A DNA stretch of 64,000 nt, from positions 1-64,000 of the forward strand of contig NZ_JABJUQ010000007.1 of NCBI RefSeq assembly GCF_013155385.1. The letters are read 5' to 3'. Within the stretch, counting starts at the first letter, position 1; the number at the start of each line of letters is the position of its first letter. A program made the translations under genes and the position numbers. Under the pieces are notes generated by a model. It searched no databases. It was not told the DNA's origin and was given only the letters and a program-made list of their open reading frames with translations. This DNA is from Bacillus sp. WMMC1349. GTDB lineage: Bacteria; Bacillota; Bacilli; Bacillales; Bacillaceae. Positions 1-11,730 of the stretch are shown here, piece by piece.

Positions 1-1
1 T

Positions 2-1354
2 TTGCAATCATGCGGCTATGAATCTCCCAAGTGGATGGGGAAGTGCCCTGGATGTGGTACATGGAACACGATGGTAGAAGAAATGATTAAAAAACCTGCC
101 GCAAACAGAAGAACAGCTTTTTCTCATTCAGTTGAAAAAGTACAGAAGCCTTCTCCTATCTCATCGATTGAAACAACAGAAGAGCCACGAATTAAAACGC
201 AATTAGGCGAATTTAACCGTGTATTAGGAAACGGTATTGTCAAAGGTTCACTTGTCTTAATTGGTGGTGATCCTGGGATCGGAAAGTCGACTTTACTGCT
301 ACAAGTATCAGCCCAACTTGCAGAATCCAATGCAACTGTCCTGTATATTTCAGGAGAAGAATCTGTCAAACAAACGAAATTAAGAGCGGATCGGTTAGGT
401 ATCAATAGTCCGGCTCTACACGTTTTATCTGAAACCGATATGGAGTATATTACGTCTTCTATAGAAGAGATGAATCCTTCATTTGTTGTGGTTGATTCGA
501 TTCAAACTGTCTATCAAAGTGATATTACCTCTGCACCAGGCAGTGTGTCACAAGTGAGAGAGTGCACAGCTGAACTGATGAGAATAGCAAAAACAAAAGG
601 AATCCCAATATTTATTGTTGGGCATGTAACAAAAGAAGGTTCGATAGCCGGACCAAGATTGCTGGAACATATGGTCGATACAGTCCTTTATTTTGAAGGT
701 GAGCGGCACCATACGTTTCGGATTTTAAGAGCTGTTAAAAATCGATTTGGGTCAACTAATGAGATGGGCATTTTTGAAATGAGGGAAGAAGGCCTTACAG
801 AGGTATTAAACCCCTCTGAAATATTTCTTGAAGAACGCTCTGCAGGTGCGGCTGGATCGAGTGTAGTCGCTTCAATGGAAGGTACTAGACCAGTTCTTGT
901 TGAAATACAGGCACTCATATCTCCTACAAGCTTTGGTAATCCACGCAGAATGGCAACTGGAATTGACCATAACCGAGTTTCGCTATTAATGGCCGTGTTG
1001 GAAAAAAGAGTGGGGCTACTTTTGCAAAATCAAGATGCCTATTTAAAGGTAGCTGGCGGAGTGAAGTTAGATGAACCGGCAATAGATTTAGCTGTAGCCG
1101 TAAGCATCGCTTCAAGTTTTAAAGATAACCCGCCACATCCGACAGATTGTTTTATCGGGGAGGTCGGTTTAACAGGAGAAGTTCGAAGAGTGTCTAGGAT
1201 TGAACAGCGAGTTCAGGAGGCGGCAAAGCTTGGGTTTAAGAGAATGATTATTCCATCAGCAAATTTGGAAGGATGGACCAGACCGAAAGGAATTGAGGTT
1301 GTCGGTGTGGAAAATGTAGCTGAGGCTCTTCGAACTTCATTAGGAGGATCATAA
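2..1354 (+). CDS. radA: DNA repair/branch-migration protein RadA (5' end cut by window edge)
   Basis: RecA-like DnaB-type helicase that helps process recombination intermediates during repair and transformation. The visible 450 residues begin inside the N-terminal zinc finger (CPGC is present). A Walker A motif GGDPGIGKS follows near residue 90, then the RadA signature KNRFG near 248, and a C-terminal Lon-protease-like domain. The true start lies left of the window. In the family the finger begins CxxC, but the codon before QSC here reads Leu instead of Cys; see findings. The gene is followed after 3 bp by disA, as in B. subtilis, so the two are co-transcribed, probably as the tail of the ctsR-clpC operon. 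Confidence 0.95.
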   Translation: MQSCGYESPKWMGKCPGCGTWNTMVEEMIKKPAANRRTAFSHSVEKVQKPSPISSIETTEEPRIKTQLGEFNRVLGNGIVKGSLVLIGGDPGIGKSTLLLQVSAQLAESNATVLYISGEESVKQTKLRADRLGINSPALHVLSETDMEYITSSIEEMNPSFVVVDSIQTVYQSDITSAPGSVSQVRECTAELMRIAKTKGIPIFIVGHVTKEGSIAGPRLLEHMVDTVLYFEGERHHTFRILRAVKNRFGSTNEMGIFEMREEGLTEVLNPSEIFLEERSAGAAGSSVVASMEGTRPVLVEIQALISPTSFGNPRRMATGIDHNRVSLLMAVLEKRVGLLLQNQDAYLKVAGGVKLDEPAIDLAVAVSIASSFKDNPPHPTDCFIGEVGLTGEVRRVSRIEQRVQEAAKLGFKRMIIPSANLEGWTRPKGIEVVGVENVAEALRTSLGGS

Positions 1355-1357
1355 TAG

Positions 1358-2431
1358 ATGGAAAAAGATAAAAAAGGGGCGAAACAAGACCTTTCAGAAA
1401 TATTGCAGTTTGTTGCCCCAGGTACACCTCTACGCGAGGGGATTGAAAATGTACTTCGAGCGAAAACTGGTGGATTAATTGTTGTTGGTTTTAATGACAA
1501 AGTAAAAGTAGTGGTTGATGGCGGATTCCATATTAATTCTTCTTTTTCTCCGGCTCATTTATATGAGTTGGCAAAAATGGATGGCGCTATTATCCTTAGT
1601 GATTCAGGACAAAAGATTTTATATGCAAATACCCAGCTTATGCCTGAGGCGACGATCGCTTCTTCAGAAACAGGGATGAGGCACAGGACAGCTGAGCGAG
1701 TTGCCAAACAGACTGGATGTCTGGTAATCGCCATATCTGAAAGACGGAATGTCATCACACTCTATCAAAAAAGTATGAAGTATATTCTTAAAGATATTGG
1801 CTTTATCTTAACAAAAGCCAATCAAGCGATTCAGACGCTTGAAAAGTACAAGCTGATTTTAGATCATGCAATTTCCACATTGAATGCCCTGGAGTTTGAA
1901 GAGCTTGTGTCATTTAGTGATGTCATATCTGTTCTCCATCGATATGAAATGGTGCTTCGAATTAAAAATGAGATTAATATGTATATTACAGAGCTCGGAA
2001 CTGAAGGACATTTAATAAGACTACAAGTAAGTGAACTCATAACCGATATGGAACAAGAAGCAGCTCTTTTTGTAAAAGACTATGTCAAAGAAAAAGTTAA
2101 AGATCCGTTTGTTCTTTTAAAGCAACTTCAAGATATGTCCAGCTTTGAATTGTTGGATGATAGTATTTTATTAAAGCTTCTTGGGTACTCAGCTTCAACA
2201 AATATGGAGGACTATGTTTTTCCACGAGGTTACAGACTTCTTCACAAAATTCCAAGGTTGCCGATGCCGATTGTCGAAAATGTTGTTGAAGCATTTGGTC
2301 ATTTAAAGCTGATCATCGAAGCAGATATGAAGGAATTAGATGAAGTAGACGGAATCGGTACAGTTCGCGCCCAAAAAATCAAGAATGGACTTAAAGGATT
2401 ACAAGAAAAACATTATATTGATCGACCATAG
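1358..2431 (+). CDS. disA: DNA integrity scanning diadenylate cyclase DisA
   Basis: Makes cyclic di-AMP from two ATP and, in B. subtilis, scans DNA and pauses at branched structures to delay sporulation. The 357 residues match the family length of about 360. The N-terminal DAC domain carries the catalytic DGA (residues 75-77) and RHR (108-110) motifs. A helical spine follows, then a C-terminal helix-hairpin-helix DNA-binding domain ([14 protein letters not shown] region, about 320-345). The ATG lies behind the GGAGG that overlaps the radA 3' end. No key residue is missing. Translational coupling to radA is likely. Confidence 0.97.
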   Translation: MEKDKKGAKQDLSEILQFVAPGTPLREGIENVLRAKTGGLIVVGFNDKVKVVVDGGFHINSSFSPAHLYELAKMDGAIILSDSGQKILYANTQLMPEATIASSETGMRHRTAERVAKQTGCLVIAISERRNVITLYQKSMKYILKDIGFILTKANQAIQTLEKYKLILDHAISTLNALEFEELVSFSDVISVLHRYEMVLRIKNEINMYITELGTEGHLIRLQVSELITDMEQEAALFVKDYVKEKVKDPFVLLKQLQDMSSFELLDDSILLKLLGYSASTNMEDYVFPRGYRLLHKIPRLPMPIVENVVEAFGHLKLIIEADMKELDEVDGIGTVRAQKIKNGLKGLQEKHYIDRP

Positions 2432-2448
2432 TAGTCTTTTTCTAATAA

Positions 2449-2479
2449 TTGATTAAAAAATGAAATATCTGGGTATAAT
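2449..2479 (+). promoter_or_regulatory. Possible SigA promoter before yacL
   Basis: TTGATT (2449-2454) and TATAAT (2474-2479) are separated by 19 bp, longer than the usual 17. They lie in the 116-bp gap between disA and yacL, so yacL and the isp genes may have their own promoter. This rests on sequence match alone. Confidence 0.35.
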
Positions 2480-2547
2480 ATTTTTAATTTTATTTTACTG
2501 ACAGTTCTATTTATAAACTATTGAACATTAAAAAAGGAGGTGAAGGT

Positions 2548-4817
<2,270 letters not shown>

Positions 4818-4823
4818 TTCACT

Positions 4824-4852
4824 TTGTAGGTCATTTCATTTAATGATAGAAT
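4824..4852 (+). promoter_or_regulatory. SigA-type promoter for gltX
   Basis: TTGTAG at 4824-4829, a 17-bp spacer and TAGAAT at 4847-4852 with an extended -10 TGA just upstream. It lies between the ispF stop and the gltX start. Match and position support it; no transcript data are available here. Confidence 0.6.
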
Positions 4853-4898
4853 AGAACTAAATTTGAACTATGACCTGATACGAAAGGAAGTTAGACAG

Positions 4899-6350
4899 AT
4901 GGGAAATGAAGTTCGGGTTCGATATGCACCGAGTCCTACCGGTCATTTACATATCGGAAATGCAAGAACCGCCCTTTTTAATTATTTATTTGCTCGAAGC
5001 CAAGGTGGGAAATTCATCGTTCGGATAGAAGATACAGATCAAAAACGAAATATTGCCGGTGGAGAGCAAAGCCAGCTCAATTATTTAAAATGGCTGGGCA
5101 TGGATTGGGATGAAAGCATAGATGTCGGTGGTCAATATGGACCATACCGTCAATCTGAAAGAAACGAAATTTACAAAACATATTATGAAGAACTGCTTGA
5201 AAAAGGTCTGGCATATCATTGTTATTGCACAGAGGAAGAGCTTGAGAAAGAGCGAGAAGACCAATCAGCTCGCGGAGAAATGCCGCGTTATTCTGGAAAG
5301 TGTTGTAGCTTAACAAAAGAAGAACAAGAAAAACATCTTGCTGAAGGAAGGCAGCCAAGCATCCGTTTTAAGGTTCCTAAGGGAGACGTCATTACTTTTA
5401 AAGACATTGTCAAAGACGACATTACGTTTGAAACAGATGGAATCGGTGATTTTGTCATTGTCAAAAAAGACGGAACACCAACATATAACTTTGCTGTCGC
5501 AGTCGATGATTATTTGATGAAAATTACACATGTTTTACGTGGAGAAGACCACATTTCTAATACACCGAAGCAGATCATGATCTATCATGCGTTTGGTTGG
5601 GACGTTCCGAATTTTGGACATATGACACTGATCGTCAATGAAAATCGTAAAAAACTAAGTAAACGCGATGAATCAATCATTCAATTTATTGAACAGTATG
5701 AAGAACTTGGTTATTTGCCGGAAGCGCTATTTAACTTCATTGCTCTGCTTGGCTGGTCACCGGTCGGTGAAGAAGAACTGTTTACAAAAGAACAGTTTAT
5801 CGAGATCTTTGATGTGAAGCGTTTATCAAAATCACCAGCTGTGTTTGATACGCATAAACTGAAATGGGTTAATAACCAATATGTGAAAAAACTTGATCTT
5901 GATCAGGTTATTCAATTGACGGTGCCACATTTGCAGAAAGCAGGGAAACTTTCACAAGAACTTTCTGAAAATGAACAAGAATGGGTTCGTAAGCTCATCT
6001 CTCTTTATCAAGAACAGTTAAGTTATGGTGCGGAAATTGTCGAGTTAACGGAGTTGTTCTTTAAAGACGAAATCCAGTATAATCATGAAGCAAGAACAGT
6101 TTTGGAAGAAGAACAGGTTCCGGAAGTGCTTCAAGTATTTGCTGAAAAACTTGAACAGTTAGAGGATTTTACTGCGGAAAACATCAAGGCATCCATCAAA
6201 GCTGTTCAAAAGGAAACAGGACATAAAGGAAAAAAACTGTTTATGCCAATCCGTGTGGCAACAACAGGTCAGACTCATGGACCTGAATTGCCTCAGTCGA
6301 TTGAATTGATCGGAAAAGATACTGTTTTAAAACGGTTGAAAAGTAAATAA
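4899..6350 (+). CDS. gltX: Glutamyl-tRNA synthetase
   Basis: Class I synthetase that charges tRNA-Glu; in Bacillus it also mischarges tRNA-Gln, which an amidotransferase then corrects. The 483 residues equal the B. subtilis length. The HIGH-type motif is in [12 protein letters not shown] near residue 10, and KLSKR near residue 252 is the second ATP-binding signature. The ATG at 4899 gives the canonical [15 protein letters not shown] start; an upstream in-frame ATG would add a non-conserved leader and lacks a ribosome-binding site. It probably continues partly into cysE-cysS through the T-box. Confidence 0.97.
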   Translation: MGNEVRVRYAPSPTGHLHIGNARTALFNYLFARSQGGKFIVRIEDTDQKRNIAGGEQSQLNYLKWLGMDWDESIDVGGQYGPYRQSERNEIYKTYYEELLEKGLAYHCYCTEEELEKEREDQSARGEMPRYSGKCCSLTKEEQEKHLAEGRQPSIRFKVPKGDVITFKDIVKDDITFETDGIGDFVIVKKDGTPTYNFAVAVDDYLMKITHVLRGEDHISNTPKQIMIYHAFGWDVPNFGHMTLIVNENRKKLSKRDESIIQFIEQYEELGYLPEALFNFIALLGWSPVGEEELFTKEQFIEIFDVKRLSKSPAVFDTHKLKWVNNQYVKKLDLDQVIQLTVPHLQKAGKLSQELSENEQEWVRKLISLYQEQLSYGAEIVELTELFFKDEIQYNHEARTVLEEEQVPEVLQVFAEKLEQLEDFTAENIKASIKAVQKETGHKGKKLFMPIRVATTGQTHGPELPQSIELIGKDTVLKRLKSK

Positions 6351-6360
6351 GCAAAAATCA

Positions 6361-6602
6361 TTGACAGAGAAAAGTATAAAGCAGATGGCTATTAAAGAGA
6401 GAGTCTTCACCGGCTGAGAGAGACTTAAATGCCTTGCTTTAGAAATGCACTCTTGAGACCTTTAAAGAACGTTTTAAACTAGTATTTAAAGGCGGTGTCC
6501 ACCGTTATGGATGAAAGTTGGGAAAACAGATAGGCTGTTTTCTAAACAGAGTGGAACCGCGTTTATCAAAACGTCTCTGTCATTAGGACAGAGGCGTTTT
6601 TT
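6361..6602 (+). promoter_or_regulatory. T-box riboswitch of the cysE-cysS operon, probable Cys specifier
   Basis: The gltX-cysE gap holds a T-box leader. A TTGACA (6361-6366) marks a probable -35, although no good -10 is visible. Stem I follows from about 6397, with AGAAA-TGC-AC placing a Cys (UGC) specifier codon at 6446-6448. The T-box bulge sequence AGTGGAACCGCG is at 6550-6561 and the terminator follows at once. Uncharged tRNA-Cys should stabilise the antiterminator and switch on cysE and cysS. The specifier assignment is by alignment to the usual T-box layout and fits the downstream genes. Confidence 0.9.
6568..6602 (+). terminator. T-box regulated terminator
   Basis: AAAACG-TCTCTGTC pairs with GGACAGAGGCGTTTT around an ATTA loop, including one G-U pair, and is followed by a T run. 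The 5' part competes with the T-box antiterminator. Confidence 0.9.
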
Positions 6603-6652
6603 GTATGGTTTAATATCAGTAAAAAAGAGAAGCGGGAAAAGGGGGGAATTAT

Positions 6653-7318
6653 GTGTTTTTGAAAATGCTTAAAGAAGATGTGGAAGTCGTATTTGATCAA
6701 GATCCGGCTGCCAGAAGCTATTTTGAAGTCATCCTCACGTATTCAGGCTTGCATGCAATATGGGCTCATCGAATTGCACATGCTTTATATAAAAGAAAAA
6801 GATTTTTCATTGCCAGAGTCATCTCACAAATTTCTCGCTTCTTCACAGGAATCGAAATTCATCCAGGTGCGAAGATTGGCAGGAGGTTTTTTATCGATCA
6901 TGGAATGGGTGTTGTTATTGGAGAGACATGTGAGATCGGCCATAATGTAACAGTTTTTCAAGGAGTGACTCTTGGAGGAACAGGAAAAGAAAAAGGCAAG
7001 CGGCATCCGACAATTGAGGATGATGCATTGATATCAACAGGGGCCAAGGTACTTGGTTCTATCACGATAGGGAGAGGTTCAAAAATCGGAGCGGGCTCTG
7101 TTGTTCTACATGATGTTCCAGAGTGTTCAACTGTCGTCGGAATCCCGGGACGTGTTGTTGTCCAAAATGGAAAGAAAATTAAACGGGATCTTAATCATCA
7201 GGATTTACCAGATCCAGTGGCTGACCGTTTCCGAGAATTAGAACGTGAAATCCAGCGTCTTAAAGAAGAACTAAAGGAAAAAGAAGGGAAGATGAGTCAT
7301 GACGATTGTACTTTATAA
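6653..7318 (+). CDS. cysE: Serine O-acetyltransferase
   Basis: Acetylates L-serine with acetyl-CoA, the committed step towards cysteine. The 221 residues have an N-terminal helical region, then left-handed beta-helix hexapeptide repeats ([24 protein letters not shown] region) and the catalytic DHG. The C-terminus is rich in Lys and Glu, probably a coiled coil. GTG at 6653 is chosen because it matches the family start MFFRMLKED-like and sits behind GGGGGGA. An out-of-frame ATG overlaps it (see findings). The 3' end overlaps cysS by 20 bp. T-box control is expected. Confidence 0.96.
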   Translation: MFLKMLKEDVEVVFDQDPAARSYFEVILTYSGLHAIWAHRIAHALYKRKRFFIARVISQISRFFTGIEIHPGAKIGRRFFIDHGMGVVIGETCEIGHNVTVFQGVTLGGTGKEKGKRHPTIEDDALISTGAKVLGSITIGRGSKIGAGSVVLHDVPECSTVVGIPGRVVVQNGKKIKRDLNHQDLPDPVADRFRELEREIQRLKEELKEKEGKMSHDDCTL

Positions 7319-8702
7319 TACACTGACAAGAAAAAAAGAACAGTTCATCCCTCTTGAAGAGGGCAAAGTGAAAATGTATGTTTGCGGACCGACTGTTTAT
7401 AACTACATTCACATTGGAAATGCAAGACCGGCTATCGTCTACGATACCGTCAGAAAATACTTGGAGTACAGAGGCTATGATGTTCACTATATCTCCAACT
7501 TTACTGATGTTGATGATAAATTGATTAAAGCGGCAGAGGAGCTCGGTGAAGAGGTGCCTGTGATCGCCGAACGGTTTATCAAGGCGTACTTCGAAGATGT
7601 TGGTTCACTTGGCTGCTCAAAAGCCGATTGCCATCCACGTGTGACTGAAAATATGGATGATATTATTGATTTTATTAAGACTTTGATTGAAAAGGGCTAC
7701 GCTTATGAAGCCGAGGGAGATGTTTATTATAAAACAAGATCATTTGCTGGCTATGGAAAGCTTTCTCACCAATCGATTGATGAGTTAAGATCAGGTGCAC
7801 GAATTCAGATCGGTGAGAAAAAAGCGGATGCTCTTGACTTTGCCTTATGGAAAGCGACTAAAGAAAATGAAATCTCTTGGGATAGTCCATGGGGAAAAGG
7901 GCGGCCAGGCTGGCATATTGAGTGCTCGGCAATGGCTAGAAAATACTTAGGAGATTCGATCGATATTCATGCTGGCGGACAGGATTTGACATTTCCACAC
8001 CATGAAAATGAAATTGCCCAATCTGAAGCTTTAACAGGAAAGACTTTTGCGAAATATTGGCTTCATAACGGTTATATTAATATCGATAATGAAAAGATGT
8101 CCAAATCTCTAGGTAATTTTGTTCTTGTTCACGAGATTATTAAAGAATATGATCCGAAAGTACTGAGGTTTTTTATGTTGTCTGTTCATTATAGGCATCC
8201 AATTAACTATTCAGTTGACTTGTTGGAGAATACAAAAAATGCTTTTGATCGGTTAAAAACCGCTTATGGCAATTTGCAATATCGGCTAAAAAGCAGTACA
8301 AATTTAACAGAAGGGGATTCCATGTGGTTTGAAAAAATTGCTGAGCAGCGTACCGCTTTTGAAACTGCAATGGATGATGACTTCAATACAGCGAATGCGA
8401 TTTCTGTCCTGTTCGATTTAGCTAAGCATGCAAACTACTATTTACAAGAAAAGAACACTGCTGAACATGTAATCAAGTCTTTCCTTCAGCTGTTTGATGA
8501 GATTTCTTCGGTTCTGGGGTTTTCACTTCAGGAACAAGAGCTTTTGAATCAAGAAGTTGAAGAGTTGATTGAAAAGAGAAACGAAGCGCGCAGAAATCGA
8601 GATTTTGCAACATCTGACAACATCCGTGATCAATTAAAAAGCATGAACATCATTTTAGAGGATACTCCTCAAGGGACACGCTGGAAAAGAGGAGAATCAT
8701 AA
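7299..8702 (+). CDS. cysS: Cysteinyl-tRNA synthetase
   Basis: Class I synthetase charging tRNA-Cys. The 467 residues contain [18 protein letters not shown], with the zinc-ligand Cys and the HIGH motif, the zinc-site segment [12 protein letters not shown] near residue 200, [10 protein letters not shown], and KMSKS near residue 268. It overlaps the end of cysE by 20 bp, so the enzyme that makes cysteine and the enzyme that uses it are coupled and share the upstream T-box. Confidence 0.97.
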   Translation: MTIVLYNTLTRKKEQFIPLEEGKVKMYVCGPTVYNYIHIGNARPAIVYDTVRKYLEYRGYDVHYISNFTDVDDKLIKAAEELGEEVPVIAERFIKAYFEDVGSLGCSKADCHPRVTENMDDIIDFIKTLIEKGYAYEAEGDVYYKTRSFAGYGKLSHQSIDELRSGARIQIGEKKADALDFALWKATKENEISWDSPWGKGRPGWHIECSAMARKYLGDSIDIHAGGQDLTFPHHENEIAQSEALTGKTFAKYWLHNGYINIDNEKMSKSLGNFVLVHEIIKEYDPKVLRFFMLSVHYRHPINYSVDLLENTKNAFDRLKTAYGNLQYRLKSSTNLTEGDSMWFEKIAEQRTAFETAMDDDFNTANAISVLFDLAKHANYYLQEKNTAEHVIKSFLQLFDEISSVLGFSLQEQELLNQEVEELIEKRNEARRNRDFATSDNIRDQLKSMNIILEDTPQGTRWKRGES

Positions 8703-8704
8703 AC

Positions 8705-9121
8705 ATGAAGTTAGAAACCATTAAACATGCTAAACAAATGAATGGGCTAGCACTGGCTTACATGGGTGATGCCGTTTTAGACATCTATGTCAGGCATCAC
8801 CTGTTAAAGCAAGGGGTGTCAAAACCTCATGACTTACACAAACGGTCAAGTCATTATGTTTCTGCAAAATCACAGGCATGTATGCTATTTGAACTGGAAA
8901 AGCAAGGTTTTTTCACGGAAGAAGAACAAGCTGTGCTCAGAAGAGGACGAAATGCAAAATCAGGAACAGTACCTAAAAATACAGATGTTCAAACGTACCG
9001 CTACAGTACAGCTTTTGAAGCGGTTATAGGGTATCTTTTTTTGGAAAACAGAGAAGAAAGGCTTGACGAGTTGATTCAAAAAGCATTGGAAAAACGGGAT
9101 GGAAAGGAGGAAATAAAATGA
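8705..9121 (+). CDS. mrnC: Mini-ribonuclease III
   Basis: Catalytic RNase III domain without the double-stranded RNA-binding domain; in B. subtilis it matures 23S rRNA ends, with L3 as helper. The 138 residues show the catalytic box [15 protein letters not shown] (about 16-30) and the C-terminal acidic signature [11 protein letters not shown]. It starts 2 bp after the cysS stop and its stop overlaps the rlmB start (ATGA). L3 (rplC) is encoded elsewhere in this window. Confidence 0.95.
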   Translation: MKLETIKHAKQMNGLALAYMGDAVLDIYVRHHLLKQGVSKPHDLHKRSSHYVSAKSQACMLFELEKQGFFTEEEQAVLRRGRNAKSGTVPKNTDVQTYRYSTAFEAVIGYLFLENREERLDELIQKALEKRDGKEEIK

Positions 9122-9867
9122 CACAGCAACACGATTATGTTATTGGGAAAAATGCGGTAATTGAAACGTTAAAATCAGACCGAGAACTGTATAAATTGTG
9201 GATGGCGGAAAACACGGTGAAGGGACAAGCTCAGCAAGTCGTAGAACTCGCAGCTAAAAGAGGGATTACAATTCAGTATGTTCCCAGAAAAAAACTTGAT
9301 CAGATGGTTTCCGGACAGCATCAGGGGGTGGTCGCACAAGTTGCGGCATATGAGTATGCACAATTAGACGACCTTTTTCAGAAGGCAGAAGCGAAAAATG
9401 AACAGCTGTTTATTCTCGTATTAGATGAAATCGAAGATCCGCATAATCTAGGATCAATTATGCGGACAGCTGATGCAGCTGGTGCCCATGGAATCATCAT
9501 TCCAAAACGGCGTGCGGTCGGTCTTACCACTACTGTTGCAAAGGCCTCAACAGGTGCAATTGAACATATTCCGGTCGTTAGAGTAACCAATCTTTCACGA
9601 ACATTAGAAGAGCTGAAAGAACAGGGTGTCTGGGTTGCCGGTACCGATGCGTCAGCGAATCAGGATTACAGGTCAATGGATGGAAACATGCCGCTAGCAT
9701 TGGTGATCGGGAGTGAAGGAAAAGGAATGGGGAGACTTGTCAAAGAAAAATGCGATTTTCTCTATTCTCTGCCAATGGTAGGAAAAGTCACTTCTTTAAA
9801 TGCGTCTGTTGCAGCCGGCTTGCTTATGTATGAAGTTCTTCGGAAGCGAAGCCCTTTAGGAGATTAA
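9118..9867 (+). CDS. rlmB: 23S rRNA (guanosine-2'-O-)-methyltransferase, RlmB/TrmH family
   Basis: SPOUT-class SAM-dependent 2'-O-ribose methyltransferase expected to modify a conserved G in domain V of 23S rRNA. The 249 residues have an N-terminal L30e-like substrate-binding domain (1-75) and a C-terminal trefoil knot with the family motifs [28 protein letters not shown] and [13 protein letters not shown] overlap with mrnC places two 23S rRNA maturation enzymes in one coupled unit. Confidence 0.94.
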   Translation: MTQQHDYVIGKNAVIETLKSDRELYKLWMAENTVKGQAQQVVELAAKRGITIQYVPRKKLDQMVSGQHQGVVAQVAAYEYAQLDDLFQKAEAKNEQLFILVLDEIEDPHNLGSIMRTADAAGAHGIIIPKRRAVGLTTTVAKASTGAIEHIPVVRVTNLSRTLEELKEQGVWVAGTDASANQDYRSMDGNMPLALVIGSEGKGMGRLVKEKCDFLYSLPMVGKVTSLNASVAAGLLMYEVLRKRSPLGD

Positions 9868-9874
9868 AGAGGCA

Positions 9875-10387
9875 ATGGACATCCTTTTAGTAGACGGCTA
9901 TAACATGATTGGATCCTGGCCTAAGTTAAAGGATCTAAAAAAGAACAGCTTTGAAGAAGCAAGGGACCTGTTGATTCAAAAAATGGCAGAATATCAATCT
10001 TACACGGGTTTTCGTGTGATTGTTGTGTTTGATGCACACCTAGTCAAAGGGATTGAAAAGAAAAAAATCAATCACCGTGTAGAGGTGATTTTCACAAGAG
10101 AAAACGAAACAGCTGATGAACGAATTGAAAAACTAGCTTCAGATTTAAATGATATTCAAACGCAAATTCATGTTGCTACATCAGACTATACTGAGCAGTG
10201 GGCGATCTTTGGGCAGGGAGCGTTACGCAAGTCTGCCCGGGAATTGCTGAGGGAAGTTGAAGCGATTGAAAGAAAAATTGAAAAAAGGGTAAAAAAAATT
10301 ACCTCTGAACGCCCAATCAGCAAGATACCAATCTCAGAAGAAGTTCTAAAAAAATTTGAAAAATGGCGGCGGGGCGATTTGGAGTAG
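9875..10387 (+). CDS. rae1: Ribosome-associated A-site endoribonuclease Rae1 (YacP)
   Basis: NYN/PIN-like nuclease that in B. subtilis enters the ribosomal A site and cleaves certain mRNAs during translation. The 170 residues begin MDILLVDGYNMIGSW, with the catalytic Asp typical of NYN domains, and carry VVFDAHLVKG and the acidic ENETADERIEKLA block. The basic C-terminus fits ribosome binding. It follows rlmB by 7 bp and precedes sigH, the conserved order in Bacillus. Confidence 0.94.
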   Translation: MDILLVDGYNMIGSWPKLKDLKKNSFEEARDLLIQKMAEYQSYTGFRVIVVFDAHLVKGIEKKKINHRVEVIFTRENETADERIEKLASDLNDIQTQIHVATSDYTEQWAIFGQGALRKSARELLREVEAIERKIEKRVKKITSERPISKIPISEEVLKKFEKWRRGDLE

Positions 10388-10388
10388 G

Positions 10389-10418
10389 TTGACGCATTTT
10401 TAGCTATTACTGTATAAT
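10389..10418 (+). promoter_or_regulatory. SigA-type promoter of sigH
   Basis: TTGACG at 10389-10394, an 18-bp spacer and a perfect TATAAT at 10413-10418, between the rae1 stop and the sigH GTG. In B. subtilis the corresponding promoter is repressed by AbrB during growth; that control is inferred by homology. Confidence 0.75.
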
Positions 10419-10450
10419 ATTTCTATCTACGTGCGGTCGGGGGGATCGGA

Positions 10451-11122
10451 GTGAACTTAAAAAACAACCAGGGAAAATTCAGCAAGGAGCAGTTCAGCAA
10501 AGAACGGTTTTGCCAGTTGGAAGATGAGCAGGTTATTGAAATGGTTCATGTCGGAGACAGTGATGCGTTAGATTATTTAATTACAAAGTACCGTAACTTT
10601 GTGAGGGCAAAAGCGAGATCCTATTTTTTAATTGGAGCTGATCGAGAGGATATTGTTCAGGAAGGGATGATTGGTCTCTATAAATCTATCCGTGATTTTA
10701 AAGAGGACAAGCTGACTTCTTTTAAAGCTTTTGCAGAATTATGCATTACCCGCCAAATTATTACCGCGATTAAAACAGCTACTCGTCAAAAACATATTCC
10801 GTTAAATTCTTATGTGTCGCTGGACAAGCCTATTTATGACGAAGATTCAGACCGGACGCTTCTGGATGTTATTTCGGGAGCTAAAGTAATGAATCCAGAA
10901 GAGTTGATCATCAATCAGGAAGAGTTTGATGATATTGAACTTAAGATGGGAGAATTACTTAGCGATTTAGAAAGAAAAGTACTTGCACTTTATCTTGATG
11001 GAAGATCCTATCAGGAGATTTCCGAAGAGTTGAATCGCCATGTCAAATCAATCGATAACGCGCTTCAACGTGTCAAACGCAAACTGGAGAAATATCTGGA
11101 ACTTCGTGAAATCAGTTTGTAA
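10451..11122 (+). CDS. sigH: RNA polymerase sigma factor SigH (Spo0H)
   Basis: Early-stationary-phase sigma factor driving competence, phosphorelay and early sporulation genes. The 223 residues include region 2 (DYLITKYRNFVRAKARSYF, then DREDIVQEGMIGLYKSI) and a region 4 helix-turn-helix (GRSYQEISEELNRHVKSIDNA). The start is GTG behind GGGGGGATCGGA. The N-terminus carries a tandem FSKEQ-FSKER (residues 10-19) that I do not recall from B. subtilis SigH, making it about five residues longer; see findings. Confidence 0.97.
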   Translation: MNLKNNQGKFSKEQFSKERFCQLEDEQVIEMVHVGDSDALDYLITKYRNFVRAKARSYFLIGADREDIVQEGMIGLYKSIRDFKEDKLTSFKAFAELCITRQIITAIKTATRQKHIPLNSYVSLDKPIYDEDSDRTLLDVISGAKVMNPEELIINQEEFDDIELKMGELLSDLERKVLALYLDGRSYQEISEELNRHVKSIDNALQRVKRKLEKYLELREISL

Positions 11123-11139
11123 CTGATGCTTCCGGCTTA

Positions 11140-11169
11140 TTGACAGTGAATTTAGTACTGTGGTATTTT
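11140..11169 (+). promoter_or_regulatory. SigA-type promoter of rpmGB-secE
   Basis: TTGACA (11140-11145), an 18-bp spacer and TATTTT (11164-11169) preceded by an extended -10 TGG. It sits directly after sigH. Confidence 0.65.
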
Positions 11170-11206
11170 ACTAAAAGAAATGATTGTCCAGAAAAAAGGT
11201 GTAAAC

Positions 11207-11356
11207 ATGAAGAAAAAAATAACATTAGCTTGTAAAAATTGCGGGAGTCGCAATTATACGACAATGAAAAGCTCCGCAGCATTAGCTGAGCGGCTTGAAG
11301 TAAAGAAATACTGTAATAACTGCAACTCACATACAGTACATCTGGAAACAAAATAG
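11207..11356 (+). CDS. rpmGB: 50S ribosomal protein L33 type 2
   Basis: Small 49-residue protein of the large subunit, [19 protein letters not shown] at its start. Two CxxC pairs (CKNC near residues 9-12 and CNNC near 36-39) make it the zinc-binding form, one of several L33 paralogues in Bacillus that are exchanged according to zinc supply. The ATG follows AAAAAGGTG. It is shorter than most gene callers favour, but the gene order sigH-rpmGB-secE-nusG is conserved. Confidence 0.93.
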   Translation: MKKKITLACKNCGSRNYTTMKSSAALAERLEVKKYCNNCNSHTVHLETK

Positions 11357-11387
11357 TTTTTTTGTTTTTAGATTGTGGAGGCGTAAT

Positions 11388-11558
11388 ATGAAATTTTTTA
11401 AAAATGTCGCAAAAGAAATGAAGAAAGTCACTTGGCCAAAAGGCAAAGAATTAACGCGCTATACGATTACTGTTATTATTACTGTTGTTTTTTTCGCGGT
11501 CTTTTTTGCCTTGGTCGATTCGGGTTTTACACAATTAATTCGTTTAATAGTTGAATAA
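11388..11558 (+). CDS. secE: Preprotein translocase subunit SecE
   Basis: Single-span subunit of the SecYEG channel that clamps SecY. The 56 residues contain the conserved amphipathic segment KEMKKVTWPKGKELTRYT followed by one transmembrane helix (about 25-45). The ATG at 11388 follows TGTGGAGGCG; longer in-frame starts add non-conserved residues. SecY is encoded at 37.5 kb in the same window. Confidence 0.94.
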   Translation: MKFFKNVAKEMKKVTWPKGKELTRYTITVIITVVFFAVFFALVDSGFTQLIRLIVE

Positions 11559-11581
11559 TGATCAGGAAAACGTGTTATAAT
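11551..11581 (+). promoter_or_regulatory. Possible nusG promoter overlapping the secE stop
   Basis: TATAAT at 11576-11581 with extended -10 TGT just upstream and TTGAAT at 11551-11556 (19-bp spacer). The predicted start site is only about 15-20 nt before an intrinsic terminator. Confidence 0.45.
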
Positions 11582-11600
11582 AGATCTAAATATGACTCGC

Positions 11601-11626
11601 AAAAAAACCCGTTCAACGGGTTTTTT
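11601..11626 (+). terminator. Intrinsic terminator between secE and nusG
   Basis: AAACCCGTT and AACGGGTTT form a short GC-rich stem with a minimal loop at CA, followed by TTTTTT. It can end the secE transcript or attenuate a nusG transcript. Confidence 0.8.
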
Positions 11627-11730
11627 CATTGTTTCAAAATATGAGGCTCGTATAAAAGAATGTCGGTTTCTCATTACGGCCCAAAAATTATGGTGTGGGG
11701 AGGGAAGGACTAGAGAGGTCCTGAATGAGA

